A DNA stretch of 25,446 nucleotides from Hyphomicrobiales bacterium (GTDB lineage: Bacteria > Pseudomonadota > Alphaproteobacteria > Rhizobiales > Devosiaceae). Position 1 is the stretch's first letter. Each line of letters begins with the position of its first letter. Position numbers and translations under genes: made by a program. Shown here piece by piece: positions 1 to 6,760 of the stretch. The notes beneath the pieces are model-generated. The model saw only the letters and a program-made list of their open reading frames with translations, had not been told where the DNA came from and ran no database searches. The stretch spans positions 1 to 25,446 of the forward strand of contig JAQGKB010000248.1 of assembly GCA_028290345.1 (NCBI GenBank). The letters run 5' to 3'.

Positions 1-138
1 CTGAGATCACGGGCGGTTTTGCCGCTCTTAACCTTGGCCGAAGAAAACCCACCCGCGACGCTCACAATCGCGGCATTGTCCATTGCAACAGGGCTCTAGC
101 GGCCAGAGTGCGTCCATTTTCAGCGGCGGGGATAATAA
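1..138. other. Upstream non-coding stretch
   Basis: No open frame here has a credible start and ribosome binding site, and I recognise no RNA gene or repeat. It probably holds the promoter and leader of the acyltransferase gene that begins at 139. A purine-rich GGCGGGGA at about 123-130 could serve as that gene's ribosome binding site. Confidence 0.4.
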
Positions 139-1380
139 ATGGCGGAAAGTCTGGCGTTGCCACGGCTGCAGGCGGCCGTCGATGGCGCCTCGGCCGAGAT
201 TCGGCCCGCAGTATCGAGCGTCCGCGTCACCGTCACCAACCGCATCGAAGACGTCGAAGCGGTCTGGCGGCAGATCGAAGCCGATGGCGTGGTTTCGCCG
301 GGGCAAAGCTATGATTTCATCAAGCTCTGGATCAGCGCGCGGGAGATAGCTCCCAACCGGCAGGTTTTCTTGGTGGCCGAAATCGGTGGTGCGCCGATTG
401 CGCTGCTGCCGCTGTTTCGCCGCTCACGCAAGGGCATCAGGCTGCTGACCTGGTTCCCCGGCCCCCATGTCGGGTGCAACGCGCCGCTGGTCGATGCGAA
501 GCGCCTCTCGGCACTCGCGCCGGCCGAACGGGCCGCGCTCTGGAAGCAGATGGCGCGTTCGTTGAGCGGCGCCGACGTGCTGTATTTGCCGGCCATTCCC
601 GAGCAGACACTCGGCTACGAAGGCCTTTTCTCCGAGCTTGGCACGTCGTTGCCGGTCGAAACGCTGTATCAGTCGCGCTTTTCAAGCTGGGAGGAGTGCA
701 ACACGACGCAGCGCTCAAAATCCCGCCGCAAGCACGATCGGCAACAGGGCGAGCGGCTCGAGGCGCTGGGCGAGGTCGGCTTCGAGGAAATCTCCGGCGG
801 CCCCGAGGCATTGCCGATTCTTCAGACGATGTTCCGCCAGCGCGCCAAGCGCTTTGTGGAAATGGGCGTCGACGATCCGTTCGCTCCAACCGATATCGCC
901 CGGTTCTACGCCCAGACCGTCGCGCCCGATTCAGGGGTGGCGGTGAAATTGCACGTGCTGCGGCTCAACGGTGACGTGGTCGCGGTGCGCTACAATATCG
1001 CCCATGGCGACACTCTTTTCTGCCTGATTTCCTCGATGAGCGCCGATCCGGCGATCCAGACCGGGTCGCCCGGCAAGCAGTGCCTGTTGCGCGTCATGCA
1101 GACCGTGTTCGATCAGGGCGTGCGCAATTTCGATATGGGAGCCGGGTTTACCGACGAGAAGCGGCACTGGTGCAATACCCAGACCGGCCTCAGCCAGCAC
1201 TACCTGCCGCTCAACCGCCGTGGAGAGGCAGCGATTGCCGCGCACGGTGTGTGGCAGGCGCTGCGCGCAAGGATCAAGGCGAACAAGACCCTGCTTGGGC
1301 TTGCAAAGCAAGTTCGAGGCACGATGCTGCGGCTGAAGGGCAGCGCGACGCCTGCCGACGAGCCGGCAAGCTCAGAATAG
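139..1380 (+). CDS. CelD/BcsL-like GNAT-fold acyltransferase
   Basis: This 413-residue cytoplasmic protein resembles the CelD/BcsL 'cellulose biosynthesis' acetyltransferases (Acetyltransf_6 domain), which are thought to acylate polysaccharide or cell-surface precursors. An N-terminal half (about 25-180) carries the hydrophobic strands around LLPLF and LTWFPGP. The basic SKSRRKHDR segment (about 194-202) opens the C-terminal GNAT-like domain, which continues to about 345 and includes VRYNIAHGDTLFCL and the NFDMGAGFTDEK motif typical of the family. A lysine-rich tail follows. The ATG at 139 follows a GGCGGGGA purine stretch. The gene converges on radC and the two 3' ends overlap by 9 bp. No cellulose synthase or other exopolysaccharide gene lies beside it, so the substrate is unknown. 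Family assignment is by pattern recognition; 'cellulose biosynthesis' should not be read literally. Confidence 0.8.
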   Translation: MAESLALPRLQAAVDGASAEIRPAVSSVRVTVTNRIEDVEAVWRQIEADGVVSPGQSYDFIKLWISAREIAPNRQVFLVAEIGGAPIALLPLFRRSRKGIRLLTWFPGPHVGCNAPLVDAKRLSALAPAERAALWKQMARSLSGADVLYLPAIPEQTLGYEGLFSELGTSLPVETLYQSRFSSWEECNTTQRSKSRRKHDRQQGERLEALGEVGFEEISGGPEALPILQTMFRQRAKRFVEMGVDDPFAPTDIARFYAQTVAPDSGVAVKLHVLRLNGDVVAVRYNIAHGDTLFCLISSMSADPAIQTGSPGKQCLLRVMQTVFDQGVRNFDMGAGFTDEKRHWCNTQTGLSQHYLPLNRRGEAAIAAHGVWQALRARIKANKTLLGLAKQVRGTMLRLKGSATPADEPASSE

Positions 1381-2094
1381 CTTCAGCCCCTTCATCGACA
1401 CGTGGCCGTTCTTGCCGATGATGATGTGATCGTGCACGGTAATGCCGAGCGGCTTTGCGACATCGGAAATGGCCTTGGTCATGCTCACATCTGCTGCCGA
1501 GGGTGTTGGATCGCCGGAGGGATGATTGTGCACCATGATCAAGGCGGTAGCCGAGAGCTCTAACGTCCGGCGGATCACTTCGCGCGGATAGACGGGCGTG
1601 TGATCGACGGTCCCGGTCTGCTGCACTTCGTCGGTGATCAACTGGTTCTTCTTGTCGAGGAACAGGATGCGGAACTGCTCCTTGGTTTCATACGCCATCT
1701 GCGACCGGCAATAATCGATCAGTGCCGTCCACGAGCCGAGCACAGGCCGGTCCAGCACGATCTTGTCGCGGCTATAGCGTTGCGCCACCGCCTGGATGAT
1801 CTTGAGGTTGGTAACCGTAGTGTCACCCAGCCCCTTGACCTCTGTCAGACGTTGCGGCGAGGCACCCAGCACCTCGGAGAAAGATCCGAACTTGGTAATC
1901 AGAGCCTTGGCGAGTTCCTTGGTGTCACGCTGCGGCAGGAGTTGATGCAGCAGCAATTCCAGCAGCTCGTAATCCTGCAGCGCATTGCCCCCGACTGTAT
2001 TGAAACGCTCACGGGCTCGTTCCCGGTGCCCGAAATAATGCGGCGTGATCGGCTCGGCGAGCCCGTTCGGCGGTGCTTTGGGAGGGCGCGCCAC
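1372..2094 (-). CDS. radC: RadC family JAB1/MPN-domain protein
   Basis: This 240-residue protein has the standard RadC layout. A helix-hairpin-helix-like region lies at about 40-100, including LTEVKGLGDTT, followed by an MPN/JAB domain at about 118-240. The JAMM zinc-metalloprotease signature is complete: His189 and His191 in VHNHPSG, and Asp202 in PSAAD. Although named for DNA repair, the family's biochemical role is not established. The frame opens with GTG only 2 bp after the map stop codon, so the gene is very likely translated from the map transcript. The purine-rich TAGGG just before the GTG sits too close to be an ideal ribosome binding site, and no later start would keep the domain intact. 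Its 3' end overlaps the convergent acyltransferase gene by 9 bp. Length is close to family norm. Confidence 0.92.
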   Translation of the reverse strand: MARPPKAPPNGLAEPITPHYFGHRERARERFNTVGGNALQDYELLELLLHQLLPQRDTKELAKALITKFGSFSEVLGASPQRLTEVKGLGDTTVTNLKIIQAVAQRYSRDKIVLDRPVLGSWTALIDYCRSQMAYETKEQFRILFLDKKNQLITDEVQQTGTVDHTPVYPREVIRRTLELSATALIMVHNHPSGDPTPSAADVSMTKAISDVAKPLGITVHDHIIIGKNGHVSMKGLKLF

Positions 2095-2096
2095 CC

Positions 2097-2927
2097 CTAG
2101 CGCCGGGCGACGAGTGGATTGAACAGGCCGCGCGGCGATTGGGTGAAAACCTCATGGCCGGTTTCGGTGATGCCGATCGAATGCTCGCACTGGGCCGACA
2201 GCGTGCGATCGCGGGTCACCGCGGTCCACCCGTCTGATAGGATTTTGACGTGCGGGCGCCCCAGATTGATCATCGGCTCGATGGTGAAGATCATGCCTGG
2301 CTTCAGTTCCGGGCCGGTGCCCGGAATGCCGAAATGCAGGATGTTCGGCTCATCGTGGAAAAGCTGGCCAACGCCATGCCCGACGAAATCCCGCACCACA
2401 CTGGTGCGCTCGCCCTCAGCATGCTTCTGGATCGCCGCGCCAATATCGCCCGTCGTGTTGCCCGGCAGGGCCGCGGCAAGACCGGCCTCGAAGCTCTCGT
2501 AAGTGACCTCGATCAGCCGTTCGGCTTTACGCGTGATTTCCCCGACGGGATACATGCGGCTTGAATCGCCATACCAGCCATCGACGATCAGCGTCAGGTC
2601 GATGTTGACGATATCCCCTTCGCGTAAGGGACGCTCGTCGGGAATGCCGTGGCAAACCACGTGGTTGATGGAGGTGCAGATCGAGTGCCGATAACCCTTG
2701 TAGAAGAGCGTTGCCGGTATGGCATTGTTATCGCGCGCGAATTCATAGGCAAGCCGATCCAGTTCGAGCGTGGCGACGCCCGGCTCGACCCTGTCGACCA
2801 GTAAATCCAGCGCTTCGGCGGTCAACCTGCCGGCCTTGCGCATGCCGGCAAATCCGGCTTCGCCATGCAGAGGAATAACGCCCGAGGTGCGGCGCGCCTT
2901 GGTTTCCGCATCCACGTAAGTGATCAT
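2097..2927 (-). CDS. map: Type I methionine aminopeptidase
   Basis: This cytosolic metalloprotease of 276 residues removes the initiator methionine from nascent proteins. All five metal ligands of the family are recognisable: Asp110 and Asp121 (NIDLTLIVDGWYGDSS), His in GHGVGQLFHDEPN, Glu in TIEPMI and Glu in CEHSIGITETG. The substrate-pocket motif YRHSICTSINHVVCHGIP is intact. The ATG at 2927 is chosen over an in-frame upstream start at 2951 because a strong AGGAG lies 7 nt before it. The protein carries a short N-terminal extension before the catalytic core, as in many alphaproteobacterial homologues. radC follows after 2 bp, forming a map-radC unit. The upstream intergenic region (2928-3135) separates it from a divergent small membrane protein gene. 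Confidence 0.96.
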   Translation of the reverse strand: MITYVDAETKARRTSGVIPLHGEAGFAGMRKAGRLTAEALDLLVDRVEPGVATLELDRLAYEFARDNNAIPATLFYKGYRHSICTSINHVVCHGIPDERPLREGDIVNIDLTLIVDGWYGDSSRMYPVGEITRKAERLIEVTYESFEAGLAAALPGNTTGDIGAAIQKHAEGERTSVVRDFVGHGVGQLFHDEPNILHFGIPGTGPELKPGMIFTIEPMINLGRPHVKILSDGWTAVTRDRTLSAQCEHSIGITETGHEVFTQSPRGLFNPLVARR

Positions 2928-3135
2928 GCAATTCTCCTGAACTGACAGCAAAAATAGTCTGCCGCAGGCCGGATTGGAAGGGCTTCCCCATCAACCAATT
3001 GTGCAACACGCCGGTAAGTTGGTCGTAGCCGTGTTACTTGACGTTTTCTGCCGGTTCGAGCAACCATGCCGGCCTTTCAAAGTCTTGGTTCAGATTGCAT
3101 TTCGGCGTCATGCGAAAAGCGAGGGGGCGGCGCGA

Positions 3136-3570
3136 ATGAACGAGAATGAGTTTCGCGATCATCTTGAGGAATACACGAGCCTGCGCACCGAGATCGCGGC
3201 GACGACCAAGCTGCTGTACGACACCTTCACCTGGGCGGCACTGGCAAGCGGGGGCATTACCGCATGGCTACTCAGCAATGACACACAGGTCCAAAAGCTC
3301 GGGACCGTGCCATCGACGGTCGCCGGGTTCATTCCGTTCGTTCTATCGCTGCTGGCTTGCCTCGGCTTCTATCACTTCAGCGCGGCGATCCTGAGCGTGG
3401 CGCGGTATATGCGCAAGCTTGAGGACTTCGTCGCCGCTCCCGGCCTCGGCTGGGAACGGGCGCAACGCGCGGTCGAGTCTGAATCCATCGCCCGGCTGAC
3501 GCGTATTCGGTTCGGGGCGGGATGGGCAATCCTGATCAGTGCCAATCTACTGGCGGCGATACTTGTTTGA
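3136..3570 (+). CDS. Small three-helix membrane protein of unknown function
   Basis: I do not recognise a named family. The 144-residue product has an acidic, amphipathic N-terminus (1-28), then three probable membrane helices at about 31-47, 62-87 and 127-144. A charged cytoplasmic-type loop (88-122) lies between helices 2 and 3 and contains RYMRKLEDF and ERAQRAVESES. The very C-terminus is inside the last helix. The ATG at 3136 is preferred to an earlier in-frame ATG at 2974 because GAGGGGG lies at 3121-3127, and the upstream residues look like non-coding translation. It is divergent from map and is followed 76 bp later by the CinA-like gene. No catalytic motif is visible. Confidence 0.75.
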   Translation: MNENEFRDHLEEYTSLRTEIAATTKLLYDTFTWAALASGGITAWLLSNDTQVQKLGTVPSTVAGFIPFVLSLLACLGFYHFSAAILSVARYMRKLEDFVAAPGLGWERAQRAVESESIARLTRIRFGAGWAILISANLLAAILV

Positions 3571-3646
3571 ACACCGCAGCTTTGCTTGATTTTTGCACGC
3601 GGAGCGGGCATTCCATTCGGCTTGGACGCCAAACCCCGGGCCCGTG

Positions 3647-4420
3647 ATGACTTCCCAATCTTCCGACATCGTGACTGCCGGCCTTCTGGTCATCGGCGAC
3701 GAAATTCTTTCTGGCCGCACCAAGGACGTGAACATCGCCACCACCGCCGAGTACTGCACCGATCTCGGCATCGAGCTGCGTGAAGTACGGGTCGTCGCCG
3801 ACGTGACCGACGACATCATTGCGGGGCTGGATGCCCTGCGGTCACGCTACACCTACGTGTTCACCACCGGCGGCATCGGGCCGACGCATGACGACATCAC
3901 CGCCGATGCCGTCGCCAAGGCGTTTGGCGTGGCGCTGCCGATCAACGACGAGGCGCGCGCCATGCTTGAGACGCGCTGGAAGAGCACCGGTACCGAAGTG
4001 AACGCCGCCCGGCTGCGCATGGCGCGCATTCCCGAGGGCGCCAGCCTGATCGTCAATGCGGTCAGCGCGGCGCCGGGATTCCGCATCGGCAACGTGCATG
4101 TGATGGCCGGCGTGCCGATCATCATGAAATCCATGCTGGAAGCGATCGCGCCGACCCTGAAGGGCGGCAAGAAGGTGCTTTCCATGAGCGTCGCGGCCGG
4201 CGTGGGCGAGGGTGCCGTCGGCGAACAGCTCGGCGCGCTGCAGGAGCAATATCCGGACGTGAAAATGGGCAGCTATCCGCAGATGGGCGCGGGCTACGTG
4301 CGTACCGAACTGGTGCTGCGGTCGTCCGACGAGGCCCGGCTCAGGGAAGCCACCGACAAGGTGCGGGCCATGGTCAATGCCGCGCATGCCGCCGCGGGCA
4401 TTCCGCCACTTGCCGATTGA
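3647..4420 (+). CDS. CinA/MoaB-type molybdopterin-binding domain protein
   Basis: The 257-residue protein matches the N-terminal domain of competence/damage-inducible protein CinA, a MoaB/MogA-like molybdopterin-binding fold. Diagnostic stretches are LLVIGDEILSGRTKDVN near the start, FTTGGIGPTHDDITADAVAKAF in the middle and the proline-rich turn MAGVPIIMKSM. The C-terminal nicotinamide-nucleotide amidase domain of full-length CinA is absent, so this is the short, single-domain type common in alphaproteobacteria, not a truncation. The reaction is not established for this subgroup. The ATG at 3647 gives MTSQSSDIV; a GTG one codon earlier and an ATG at 3593 are alternatives, and no start has a strong ribosome binding site. 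gpt follows 54 bp downstream in the same direction, a pairing I recall from other Rhizobiales. Confidence 0.88.
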   Translation: MTSQSSDIVTAGLLVIGDEILSGRTKDVNIATTAEYCTDLGIELREVRVVADVTDDIIAGLDALRSRYTYVFTTGGIGPTHDDITADAVAKAFGVALPINDEARAMLETRWKSTGTEVNAARLRMARIPEGASLIVNAVSAAPGFRIGNVHVMAGVPIIMKSMLEAIAPTLKGGKKVLSMSVAAGVGEGAVGEQLGALQEQYPDVKMGSYPQMGAGYVRTELVLRSSDEARLREATDKVRAMVNAAHAAAGIPPLAD

Positions 4421-4474
4421 TCGGCCGCATCGACCTTGAACTTGACCGCTACGCGCGACCGAAGGGAATTTTAA

Positions 4475-4972
4475 GTGAGCAATCCTGCGAATAAATCCTT
4501 CCCCGTCACCTGGGATCAGTTTCATCGCGACAGCCGGGCGCTGGCCTGGCGCCTCGCGGCGCTCGGTCCGTTCGATGCCGTGGTGGCGATCGCGCGAGGC
4601 GGGCTGGTACCGGCGGCAATCGTCGCGCGTGAACTCAATATCCGCATCGTCGAGAGCGTTGCCGTAAAAAGCTACGATCACCAGTCGAAGGGTGACGTGC
4701 GTGTGCTCAAACCGATTTCGGCGGAAATCCTCGCGATGGCCAAGAACGGCAAGAAGGTCTTGCTCGTCGACGATCTGGTCGATACCGGCGCCACCGCCCG
4801 CGCGGTTCGCGACATGCTCCCCGGCGCCCATTTCGCGACGGTCTACGCCAAGCCGATGGGCCGCGAGATGGTGGATACCTTCATCACCGAAGTCAGCCAG
4901 GACACCTGGATTTTCTTCCCGTGGGATCTCGACGTCACCTATGTGGCGCCGATTTCTGGGGCGACGGACTGA
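4475..4972 (+). CDS. gpt: Xanthine (guanine) phosphoribosyltransferase
   Basis: A 165-residue type I phosphoribosyltransferase of purine salvage, converting xanthine or guanine plus PRPP into XMP or GMP. The PRPP-binding loop VLLVDDLVDTGAT (95-107) is textbook. The Arg-Gly of VAIARGGLVPA (about 37-46) forms the early PRPP loop, and the C-terminal IFFPWD motif is diagnostic of the Gpt family. Translation starts at GTG 4475, preceded by GAAGGGAA at 4461-4468. It probably shares a transcript with the CinA-like gene 54 bp upstream. It converges on the low-GC gene ending at 5003, with only 30 bp between the two stop codons and no visible terminator. Confidence 0.94.
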   Translation: MSNPANKSFPVTWDQFHRDSRALAWRLAALGPFDAVVAIARGGLVPAAIVARELNIRIVESVAVKSYDHQSKGDVRVLKPISAEILAMAKNGKKVLLVDDLVDTGATARAVRDMLPGAHFATVYAKPMGREMVDTFITEVSQDTWIFFPWDLDVTYVAPISGATD

Positions 4973-5002
4973 GGGTTCTGCGGGCGCCTATGGTCCGAAA
5001 TG

Positions 5003-5563
5003 TTAGTGGGCTGGAATATCAACTAGTGCGATATTTGCCATCGTTGCTGACGTCGGAAACACTTGGACACCAACACGGGTGAGCATCCGTTCGCCTTCAA
5101 TTTCCCTAAGCAACCTACGGCGTTCAACCGATATGGACCACACAAGCTTGTCGTCCGCCATCAAACAATGGGTGGTGGACATTGAACTGGCTGCAGCCTG
5201 CTCGTTAGTTGGAACGGCCAGCATGTCGAGCAGCCCAGCCAGTCGGTTGTCAGGATCGGATACGTGCGAAACGACCTCAAGTGAACCCTCAGGTTCGTAG
5301 AATACAACACTTAGTCGGCAGGCTGTGTGCAGCTCTTCACTTACCGGAGCCACAAACGTCTTGCCGAACTTCTCGAGTCTCGCCGTGTAGAATCCGGCAG
5401 ACTTGGCAGGCTCAAGTAGCTCTCTCCGCGCTTTTAGCGGCAAACAGGTCCATAGCTGTTCCATCTGAAAATGAATCTGCTGACGGAGCCGGGAGCGAGC
5501 ATCTGAGTGAGTGTTTCCCTTACCGCTTGGAATTCTACCGGTAAGGAGGAGCTCGAAGTGCAT
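5003..5563 (-). CDS. Uncharacterised protein with RusA-like aspartate pattern
   Basis: This 186-residue protein has no name I am certain of. Its plan matches an uncharacterised family I recall with a central D-x-DNR...LLDxLxxP motif, then CLxxDDxLV and SVExxRLL. Here these are Asp103-Pro-Asp105-Asn106-Arg, Asp113, and Asp137-Asp138. The spacing resembles RusA Holliday-junction nucleases (catalytic Asp70, Asp72, Asp91 and Lys76 in E. coli), but the residue four after the second Asp is Ala109, not Lys. The ATG at 5563 has AAGGAA 7 nt upstream and lies only 16 nt beyond the 3' end of tRNA-Leu on the same strand, so it is probably read from the tRNA transcript. Base composition is plainly lower in GC than all neighbours, suggesting recent acquisition. 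The gene appears intact; a nuclease function is inference only. Confidence 0.7.
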   Translation of the reverse strand: MHFELLLTGRIPSGKGNTHSDARSRLRQQIHFQMEQLWTCLPLKARRELLEPAKSAGFYTARLEKFGKTFVAPVSEELHTACRLSVVFYEPEGSLEVVSHVSDPDNRLAGLLDMLAVPTNEQAAASSMSTTHCLMADDKLVWSISVERRRLLREIEGERMLTRVGVQVFPTSATMANIALVDIPAH

Positions 5564-5579
5564 TGTGGGTTCCTTGCAA

Positions 5580-5665
5580 TGGTGCGGGCGGCGGGACTCG
5601 AACCCGCACGGGTGTACACCCTCAGGATTTTAAGTCCTGTATGTCTACCATTCCATCACGCCCGC
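5580..5665 (-). tRNA. tRNA-Leu (anticodon TAA)
   Basis: Read on the minus strand, the 86-nt gene begins GCGGGCG, which pairs with CGCCCGC before the discriminator A and an encoded CCA. The anticodon arm is CAGGA-CTTAAAA-TCCTG, giving anticodon TAA that reads UUA leucine codons. A variable arm between anticodon and T arms, built on GGGTGTACACCC, marks a class II tRNA. The T arm GCGGG-TTCGAGT-CCCGC is canonical. UUA is rare in high-GC genomes, so this is a low-demand tRNA. An open reading frame starts 16 nt after its 3' end. Confidence 0.97.
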
Positions 5666-5702
5666 ACGACGCACCGACGTGATGTGTCACAGGTCGCGGC
5701 TG

Positions 5703-5716
5703 GAGACAATTGTCTC
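5703..5716. promoter_or_regulatory. Perfect 14-bp palindrome upstream of tRNA-Leu
   Basis: GAGACAATTGTCTC is a perfect palindrome 38-51 bp before the 5' end of tRNA-Leu, where a -35 element would lie; on the minus strand it supplies TTGTCT. It also lies 170 bp before csbD. It could be an operator or chance; no regulator gene is adjacent. Confidence 0.3.
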
Positions 5717-5823
5717 GCAGGTGCCGGGTGTGAATAAGACATCGCCCCCTCGCGGCACGTGCCAATATCGCTTCAGCCTGCGCGCGCTAGCGCCTGCCCG
5801 GCCGCGCAAATTCGGATGTGGCC

Positions 5824-5848
5824 GGAACCTTGGCGCCGCGCCTTCGTT
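5824..5848 (+). promoter_or_regulatory. EcfG-like general-stress promoter of csbD
   Basis: GGAAC at 5824-5828 and CGTT at 5845-5848 are separated by exactly 16 bp. This matches the promoter consensus of the alphaproteobacterial general-stress sigma factor EcfG (GGAAC, 16-17 bp, CGTT). The start codon of csbD is 35 bp further on, leaving room for a short leader with the ribosome binding site. CsbD-family genes are typical general-stress targets, so position and gene agree. Confidence 0.6.
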
Positions 5849-5883
5849 TCTTTTCCATAACGTCGTGAGGAAAGGAGACCATC

Positions 5884-6066
5884 ATGGACAAGGATCGTGT
5901 CGAAGGCGCCGGTAAACAGGCCAAGGGCGCCATCAAGGATGCGGCAGGCAAGATGACTGGCGACGTCAAGATGCAGGCGGAAGGCAAGGCCGACAAGGCC
6001 ACCGGCCAGGTGCAGAGCGCCGTCGGCAAGGCCAAGGACGACATCCGGAACGCTTCCAAGCACTAG
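5884..6066 (+). CDS. CsbD family stress-response protein
   Basis: A 60-residue, lysine- and alanine-rich hydrophilic protein with the CsbD signature: an MDKDRVEGAGKQAKG start, then repeated GK-x(3)-G-D/KATG units through KMTGDVKMQAEGKADKATGQ. Family members are abundant small soluble proteins induced by general stress; no molecular activity is known. A strong ribosome binding site (GAGGAAAGGAG, 5867-5877) precedes the ATG. An EcfG-like promoter lies at 5824-5848 and a good terminator follows at 6091-6115, so it is a monocistronic stress gene. The length is that of typical CsbD proteins. Confidence 0.93.
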   Translation: MDKDRVEGAGKQAKGAIKDAAGKMTGDVKMQAEGKADKATGQVQSAVGKAKDDIRNASKH

Positions 6067-6090
6067 CCAGGTGCTTTTGAGTTGAGTAGA

Positions 6091-6115
6091 GGCCGTCCTT
6101 CGGGGCGGCCTTTTT
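6091..6115 (+). terminator. Rho-independent terminator after csbD
   Basis: The arms GGCCGTCC (6091-6098) and GGGCGGCC (6103-6110) form an 8-bp stem with one G-U pair around a TTCG tetraloop, followed by five T residues. It lies 24 bp after the csbD stop codon. It is also 24 bp beyond the 3' end of the convergent reductase gene. Confidence 0.85.
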
Positions 6116-6139
6116 CATGCTCCGACGGCGGCACGCGGC

Positions 6140-6667
6140 TCAAGTGAAGCTATAGTGCAACCTTACGCAGCCGGGAGCATAGACTTCCGAGGCGATGAGC
6201 CGCGGGCTGGTCTTGAACCCGGTAGGCGGAAATAGCGGCACGCCGCCGCCGATGATTTCGGGCACGACGAAGATTTCGAGTTCATCGAGGGCACCGCGTT
6301 CGATAAAGGCCATCTGCAGCTTGCCACCACCTATCATCCATACGTCGCCATCCGATAGCGCGCGGAGCCTTTCGATCAGGGGATCGACACCCTGCGACCA
6401 GATTTCGAGCTCGCCTTTCGGGTTGGGAAGCGGCCGCGAGGTGACGACGATGGTGCGCTTGTCGGGGTAGAGCCAGTCGATCTCGGGCCTTTCGAGATAG
6501 GCATAGGTGTCGCGTCCCATGACGACGGTTCGGATGCCCTTGATGAAGTTGGGGTAGCTGTGCTCGCCCAGGTCCATATCGTACTTGGTCAGCCACTCGA
6601 GCGTGCCCTCGGGAGTGGCAATGAAGCCATCGAGGCTCGATGCGATGTAACCGACAATGCGTGCCAT
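6140..6667 (-). CDS. DHFR/RibD C-terminal-like reductase
   Basis: The 175-residue product belongs to the bacterial RibD C-terminal/dihydrofolate-reductase-like family of NADPH-dependent reductases. The N-terminal strand and loop VGYIASSLDGFIATPEG, the TVVMGRDTYAYL motif, IVVTSRPLP and the glycine-rich WMIGGGKLQ nucleotide-binding turn are in the expected order, and the C-terminal PEIIGGGVPLF is diagnostic. Family members of this type are generally not the essential FolA; the substrate is unknown. The ATG at 6667 is chosen because GAGGAG lies just upstream; the frame extends far further upstream but that extension overlaps the divergent methyltransferase gene and is spurious. The two start codons are separated by 93 bp that must hold both promoters. 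Confidence 0.88.
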   Translation of the reverse strand: MARIVGYIASSLDGFIATPEGTLEWLTKYDMDLGEHSYPNFIKGIRTVVMGRDTYAYLERPEIDWLYPDKRTIVVTSRPLPNPKGELEIWSQGVDPLIERLRALSDGDVWMIGGGKLQMAFIERGALDELEIFVVPEIIGGGVPLFPPTGFKTSPRLIASEVYAPGCVRLHYSFT

Positions 6668-6760
6668 CACGTTCTCCTCAACTGTGGTGCGTTCCGTCGA
6701 TTGAGCCTTGCACTTGAGCGGAATCGGCGGCAAATAACAAGTACGAACAGGGAACATGCC

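Noticed and set aside
3842..4831. 329-codon open frame opposite the CinA-like gene and gpt
   Set aside because: It runs across two real genes on the other strand and has His/Arg-rich shadow composition.
5003..5665. A complete genomic island at tRNA-Leu
   Set aside because: Only one gene is between gpt and the tRNA, with no integrase and no duplicated tRNA end that I can see.
6667..6700. GGAAC motif upstream of the DHFR-like gene as an EcfG promoter
   Set aside because: The matching CGT element would overlap the ribosome site and start codon, leaving no leader.
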